Of a stretch of DNA of 5,002 bases, positions 4,998 through 5,002 are shown in pieces; the stretch's first letter is position 1; each line of letters starts with the position of its first letter. The notes below the pieces were generated by a model. It saw only the letters and a program-made list of their open reading frames with translations. It was not told where the DNA came from and ran no database searches. The position numbers and the translations under genes are program-made. The DNA is from Actinomycetes bacterium (GTDB taxonomy: Bacteria; Actinomycetota; Actinomycetes; JAJYSQ01), in contig JAJYSQ010000186.1 of assembly GCA_021793495.1 (NCBI GenBank), positions 1-5,002 on the forward strand, given 5' to 3'.

Positions 4998-5002
4998 CGC
5001 CG

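Overview
The window looks like chromosomal DNA of a high-GC Gram-positive bacterium (Actinomycetota, perhaps Micrococcales). The evidence is the very high G+C content, frequent GTG starts, probable leaderless translation, a HisC2/Pat-type aminotransferase resembling mycobacterial proteins, a typical actinobacterial DnaB, and a sortase-anchored LPxTG surface protein. It reads as ordinary housekeeping sequence with several small local oddities. I see no phage, CRISPR, insertion-sequence or defence module.

Layout, left to right. (1) Bases 1-812 (+) hold the C-terminal part of a Gly/Ser/Thr-rich cell-wall-anchored protein ending in LPRTG, a membrane segment and RRRRHA. (2) Bases 813-1002 lie between converging genes. 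They hold a perfect 17-bp hairpin with a GAGA loop and eight exact copies of a 9-bp GC-rich tandem repeat. (3) Bases 1003-2109 (-) encode a PLP-dependent HisC/Pat aminotransferase. (4) Bases 2110-2165 form a 56-bp divergent promoter interval with tandem ~15-bp repeats. Neither flanking gene has a clear Shine-Dalgarno sequence. (5) Bases 2166-3127 (+) hold a two-gene operon: a small four-helix YvlD/'phage holin family' membrane protein, overlapping by GTGA a low-molecular-weight protein tyrosine phosphatase. The phosphatase C-terminus has been frame-shifted by a 20-bp tandem duplication. (6) Bases 3128-3430 hold two terminator-like hairpins, facing the two transcription directions, and a short minus-strand open frame that looks like the C-terminal quarter of a TenA/thiaminase II protein, probably the remnant of a deleted gene. 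(7) Bases 3431-4810 (-) encode the intact, intein-free replicative helicase DnaB. (8) Bases 4811-5002 form the dnaB upstream region: a strong Shine-Dalgarno sequence, a hairpin, a candidate -10 box and, at the edge, an inverted pair of TCCACA motifs resembling DnaA-box cores.

The genes do not form one pathway. The two obvious functional units are the membrane protein/phosphatase pair and dnaB. The aminotransferase shares only its divergent promoter interval with the former. The observations most worth checking are the tenA remnant, the phosphatase tail duplication, the G-tract minisatellite and the repeat-bearing leaderless divergent promoter.
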